Assembly (NCBI RefSeq): GCF_900110555.1
Contig: NZ_FOEE01000021.1
Span: forward strand, 1-56,368
Source: Trujillonella endophytica
Lineage (GTDB): Bacteria; Actinomycetota; Actinomycetes; Mycobacteriales; Geodermatophilaceae
Direction of reading: 5' to 3'
Length of the DNA: 56,368 nucleotides
Below are positions 52,933-56,368 of this stretch, piece by piece. Numbering within the stretch: the first letter of the stretch is position 1; the number at the start of each line of letters is the position of its first letter. The position numbers and the translations under genes are program-made. The notes under the pieces are model-generated. The model was not told the DNA's origin. It searched no databases and saw only the letters and a list, made by a program, of their open reading frames with translations.

Positions 52933-54104
52933 CCGTCTGGGACGGCCTGGTCGGCCAGGACGACGTCGTCGCGATCCTGCGCGGGGCCGTCGAGGACCCG
53001 ACGGCCATGACCCACGCGTGGCTGTTCACCGGGCCGCCGGGGTCCGGGCGGTCGGTCGCCGCCCGCGCGTTCGCCGCCGCCCTGCAGTGCCCCGAGGGCG
53101 GCGACGGCACCTGCCACGCCTGCCGCACGGTCCTGGCCGGCACCCACGCCGACGTGCAGACGGTCATCCCCGAGGGCCTGTCGCTCGGCGTCGCCGACGT
53201 CCGGGAGATCGTCCGGATCGCCGGGCGCGCGCCGTCCCAGGGGCGCTGGCAGGTGATCATCATCGAGGACGCCGACCGCATGCCCGAGCGCGCGGCCAAC
53301 ACCGTGCTGAAGATGCTCGAGGAGCCGCCGCCGCGGACGGTCTTCATGCTCTGCACGCCCAGCCTGCACCCCGACGACATCATGGTGACGATCCGCTCGC
53401 GGTGCCGCGTCGTCGCGCTGCGCACCCCGCGGGCGGAGGCCATCGCCGACGTGCTGGCCCGTCGCGACGGGGTGGACCCGGCGATGGCGGCGTGGGCCGC
53501 GGCGGCCTCGGGCGGGCACGTCGGCCGGGCCCGGCGCCTGGCGCGCGACGAGGGCGCGCGGCTGTCGCGCAAGGCCGTGCTCGACGTGCCGCTGTCGCTG
53601 GTGTCCCTCGCGGCCTGCCTCACCGCCGCCGACGACCTCGTGGCCGCGGCCAAGGAGGAGTCCGACCAGGCCACCGCGGCCCTCGACGGGGTGGAGACCG
53701 AGGCCGTGAAGGCCAGCCTCGGGGTGGGCGCCCGCGGCCCGGGGGTCGCGGCCGCCAGCCGGGGCGCCGGCCAGCTCAAGGAGCTGGAGAAGCGGCAGAA
53801 GTCGCGGGCCACCCGGATGGGCCGGGACTCCCTCGACCGCGCGCTGGTCGACCTCGCCGCGCTCTACCGCGATGCGCTCGTGCTCGCGGCCGCCCGCGGT
53901 TCCGACATCGGACCGCCGGCGCTGGCCCACCCCGACCGGCGGGCGGACGCCGAGGAGCTCGCCGCCCGCGTCGGCGCCGAGGGCGCGCTGCGGCGGATCG
54001 ACGCGGTGCTGGCCTGCCGGACGGCGCTGGACCAGAACGTGAAGCCGCAGTTCGCCGTGGAGGCGCTCACCGTGGCGCTGCGACTCCCCGTCGATCGCCG
54101 CTGA
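52929..54104 (+). CDS. holB: DNA polymerase III subunit delta-prime
   Basis: Clamp-loader subunit, 391 residues. AAA+ markers: WDGLVGQDDVVAILRGA, a degenerate Walker A GPPGSGRS (residues 35-42, Arg in place of Lys, as delta-prime needs no ATP hydrolysis), a zinc site CPEGGDGTCHACR, VIIIEDADRMPERAANTVLKMLEEP and a sensor region TIRSRCRVVALR. GTG start overlaps tmk. It is followed by tRNA-Thr, a common actinobacterial order. Confidence 0.94.
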   Translation: MTVWDGLVGQDDVVAILRGAVEDPTAMTHAWLFTGPPGSGRSVAARAFAAALQCPEGGDGTCHACRTVLAGTHADVQTVIPEGLSLGVADVREIVRIAGRAPSQGRWQVIIIEDADRMPERAANTVLKMLEEPPPRTVFMLCTPSLHPDDIMVTIRSRCRVVALRTPRAEAIADVLARRDGVDPAMAAWAAAASGGHVGRARRLARDEGARLSRKAVLDVPLSLVSLAACLTAADDLVAAAKEESDQATAALDGVETEAVKASLGVGARGPGVAAASRGAGQLKELEKRQKSRATRMGRDSLDRALVDLAALYRDALVLAAARGSDIGPPALAHPDRRADAEELAARVGAEGALRRIDAVLACRTALDQNVKPQFAVEALTVALRLPVDRR

Positions 54105-54154
54105 CCGGTGCGCGGCTCCGCGGAGGCGGTGTCGTAGGCTTGTCCAGCACGTCC

Positions 54155-54227
54155 GCCGCCTTAGCTCAGTCGGTAGAGCATCTCACTCGTAATGAGAAGG
54201 TCGTCGGTTCGATTCCGACAGGCGGCT
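54155..54227 (+). tRNA. tRNA-Thr (anticodon CGT)
   Basis: A 73-nt cloverleaf: acceptor GCCGCCT pairs with AGGCGGC (54220-54226), discriminator T. The D arm has AGCTCAGTCGGTAGAGC, the anticodon stem TCTCA/TGAGA holds loop CTCGTAA with anticodon CGT (reading ACG, threonine), and the T arm is GTCGGTTCGATTCCGAC. The 3' CCA is not encoded. It lies 50 bp after holB. Confidence 0.97.
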
Positions 54228-54377
54228 CTCCTCCTCCTCGACCGTCGTCCACCGCGACGAGGCCCGCGGCGCCTCCCCGCGACGGTCGGCCGCCGGCATG
54301 GACACGGCGTCTCCCGGCGGACATCCTTGCCGCCATCGGATGAACTGGGTCACACTCCGCTATCGCAAGCCGTACGA

Positions 54378-54422
54378 TTGCCTTCCGAGCGTCGGCACGC
54401 GATGATGTGACCGATGTCAACA
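54378..54422 (+). promoter_or_regulatory. Promoter with overlapping palindrome upstream of the LLM oxidoreductase
   Basis: TTGCCT (54378-54383) and GATGAT (54401-54406) are 17 bp apart, a plausible sigma-70-type pair. Starting at the last base of the -10, TGTGACCGATGTCAACA (54406-54422) is an imperfect palindrome (GTGAC/GTTGAC around CGAT) that would cover the start of transcription, as a repressor site does. The remaining sequence between tRNA-Thr and this point shows nothing else. Confidence 0.45.
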
Positions 54423-54466
54423 CGTCGAATCATCCGCAAGGTCCGCCGGGTGTCGAGGAGCGCTGC

Positions 54467-55336
54467 ATGAAGCTCGGTCTCCACCTGAACGACTACTCCC
54501 ACCTCGGCGAGCCGCAGGACATGGGGCCGGCCCTCGCCCGCATCGCCCGCGCCGCGGAGGACGTCGGCTTCGCCCGGCTCAGCGTCACCGACCACCTCTG
54601 GCAGATCAGCCTCATCGGCGAGGAGAACGAGCCGATGCTGGAGGCGTACACGACGCTGGCGTACCTCGCCGGCCACACCTCCACGATCGAGCTGCAGCCC
54701 CTCGTCACGGCCGCCACCTACCGGGCGCCCGGCCTGCTCGCGAAGATGGTCACCACCCTCGACGTGCTCTCCGGCGGCCGCACCTGGCTGGCCCTCGGTC
54801 AGGGGTGGAACGAGCAGGAGGCCACCGGCCTGGGGCTGCCCTACGACCACCACGACGGCCGCTACCAGCGGCTGGAGGAGACGGTCCGCATCTGCACGCA
54901 GATGTGGAGCGACAGCGACGACCCGATCGTGACCGAGCACTTCCAGCTGGGCCAGACGCTCAACGAGCCGCGGCCGGTCTCGCGGCCGCGTCCCCGGATC
55001 ATGATCGGCGGCGGCGGAGAGCTGCGCACGCTGAAGCTCGTCGCCCAGTACGCCGACGCCATGAACGTGTGGGGCGGCGAGGAGGCCGGCCAGAAGATCA
55101 CGCGCCTGCGCGAGCGGTGCGCGGAGGTCGGCCGCAACCCCGACGAGATCGAGAAGACGGCGCTCTTCACGTTCGACGTCGAGGGCCCCGACGGGGTCGA
55201 CGGGGTCCTCCGGGAGCTCCGCCGCCTGCACGACGCCGGTTTCACCACCGTCTACGGATGGGTCCCCGACCTCGGGTCCGAGGCCCAGCTGGAGCTCATC
55301 GGCTCCAAGGTGATCCCCGAGGTCGGCTCCTGGTGA
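54467..55336 (+). CDS. LLM-class (luciferase-like) F420-dependent oxidoreductase
   Basis: A 289-residue (beta/alpha)8 flavin/F420-dependent oxidoreductase. Motifs: LGLHLNDYSHLG, ARLSVTDHLWQ, TYRAPGLLAKMVTTLDVLSGGR (the TLDxLSGGR turn typical of F420 enzymes), LALGQGWNEQEATGLGLPY, RPRIMIGGGGELRTLKLVAQYAD and WGGEEAG. ATG at 54467 follows GAGGAG at a 6-bp distance; the frame extends to a GTG at 54407 without RBS. Followed 72 bp later by the amidohydrolase on the same strand. Confidence 0.9.
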   Translation: MKLGLHLNDYSHLGEPQDMGPALARIARAAEDVGFARLSVTDHLWQISLIGEENEPMLEAYTTLAYLAGHTSTIELQPLVTAATYRAPGLLAKMVTTLDVLSGGRTWLALGQGWNEQEATGLGLPYDHHDGRYQRLEETVRICTQMWSDSDDPIVTEHFQLGQTLNEPRPVSRPRPRIMIGGGGELRTLKLVAQYADAMNVWGGEEAGQKITRLRERCAEVGRNPDEIEKTALFTFDVEGPDGVDGVLRELRRLHDAGFTTVYGWVPDLGSEAQLELIGSKVIPEVGSW

Positions 55337-55408
55337 CCGGCCCGGCACCGTCGCACGTCAGCTCCCGAGCAGGATTTCCAGAGATGTCGCAGAAGAGAGA
55401 GGTACGGG

Positions 55409-56368
55409 CATGAACGTCGAAGACATGATCATGATCAGTATCGACGACCACGTCGTCGAGCCGCCCGACATGTTCAAGAACCACGTCCCCGAGAAGTACA
55501 AGGACGAGGCGCCCAAGTCCATCCCGGACGAGAACGGCTACGAGAAGTGGTGGTTCCAGGGCAACTCGATGGGGACCGTCGGCCTCAACGCCGTCGTCGG
55601 CTGGCCCAACGAGGAGTGGGGCCTGAACCCCGCCACGTTCGCCGAGATGCGCCCGGGTGCCTACGACATCCACGAGCGGATCAAGGACATGAACCGCAAC
55701 GGGATCCTGTCCTCGATGTGCTTCCCGTCCTTCGCCGGCTTCAGCGCGCGGTACTTCCAGGAGGCGAAGGACAAGGACCTCGCCCTCATCATGCTGAAGG
55801 CCTACAACGACTGGCACATCGACGAGTGGTGCACGGCCTACCCGGGCCGCATGATCCCCTGCGCGATCCTGCCCGTGTGGGACTCGCAGGCCCTCGTCGA
55901 GGAGGTCAAGCGCGTCGCGGCCAAGGGCGTCAAGGCCGTCACGATGCCGGAGCTGCCCCACCTGCAGGGCCTGCCCAGCTACCACAACCTGGACTACTGG
56001 GGCCCGTTCTTCGAGACCATCTCGGAGCTCGAGGTCGTCATGTGCCTGCACATCGGCCAGGGCTTCGGCGCGATCAACGGCGCCCCCGACGCACCCATCG
56101 ACAACATCATCATCCTGGCCACCCAGGTCTCCACCTTCGCCGCGCAGGACCTCCTGTGGGGCGGCGCGATGACCAGGTACCCGGACCTGAAGATCGCCTG
56201 GTCCGAGGCCGGCATCGGCTGGATCCCGTTCTACCTGGACCGCTGCGACCGGCACTACACCAACCAGCGCTGGCTCGGCCACGACTTCGGCGGGAAGCTG
56301 CCCAGCGAGATCTTCCGCGAGCACTCGCTGGCCTGCTACGTCACCGACCCGACCGCGCTCAAGGTCCG
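55409..56368 (+). CDS. Amidohydrolase-family protein, truncated by window end
   Basis: At least 320 codons, still open at the last base. The start reads MNVEDMIMISIDDHVVEPPD, where DDHVVEP is the metal-site opening of the amidohydrolase-2 (ACMSD-like, PF04909) family. It continues with MNRNGILSSMCFPSFAGF, AYNDWHIDEWCTAYPGRMIP, VVMCLHIGQGFG and WSEAGIGWIPFYLDRCDRH. Members hydrolyse or decarboxylate ring-cleavage products. GAGAGAGGTA precedes the ATG at 55409. The LLM gene just upstream suggests a catabolic pair; substrate unknown. Confidence 0.88.

Overview
The window is very GC-rich (by eye well over 70% G+C), with many GTG starts and 4-bp GTGA/ATGA gene overlaps. That style, the DUF222-HNH (13E12-type) gene, the Tad/Ssd block and a run matching the Mycobacterium tuberculosis order Rv3662c-Rv3661-Rv3660c-Rv3659c...-Rv3649-topA-holB all point to an actinobacterium. 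Geodermatophilaceae (Blastococcus/Geodermatophilus/Modestobacter type) is my best guess, by inference only.

Layout. 1-1.6 kb: the end of an IS110-type transposase and a frame-broken DUF222-HNH gene behind a LexA-box-like site. 1.7-14 kb: cobalamin genes in several blocks (cobD/cbiB; def-cobL-cobM; cbiD; cobK; cobH-cobIJ; cobG) mixed with a HAD hydrolase, an MFS transporter and a GlgC-like protein. 14-19 kb: a DUF4383 membrane protein, a TPR protein, a six-unit 24-bp palindromic repeat array, an ABC exporter behind a MerR-type promoter, and a DUF385 oxidoreductase/hemerythrin pair divergent from a TetR regulator. 19-27 kb: a six-gene NRPS-independent siderophore operon resembling desferrioxamine desABCD, plus a second acyltransferase and a penicillin-acylase-family Ntn hydrolase, behind an IdeR/DmdR-type iron box. 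27-33 kb: cobN under a cobalamin riboswitch and the late cobalamin genes cobC-cobU-cobS. 33-43 kb: a degenerate Fic-like protein, a HAD-IB phosphatase, a compact Tad pilus locus and an MrfA-like helicase. 43-54 kb: a K+-independent proton pyrophosphatase, a probable type VII secretion pair (YxxxE protein plus WXG/DUF1023 hydrolase), topA, two methyltransferases, tmk, holB and tRNA-Thr(CGT). 54.4-56.4 kb: an LLM-class oxidoreductase and an amidohydrolase that runs off the window.

How the parts fit. The cobalamin genes give most of the corrin ring route (CobG, CobI-CobJ, CobM, CbiD, CobK, CobL, CobH), cobalt insertion (CobN) and nucleotide-loop assembly (CbiB, CobU, CobS, CobC). CbiD stands where an aerobic pathway would use CobF. 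The siderophore operon and cobN fire outward from one 310-bp region holding an iron box and a B12 riboswitch. The most unusual system is the siderophore operon with an embedded acylase and two acyltransferases, which suggests an acylation/deacylation step not part of the standard desferrioxamine route.
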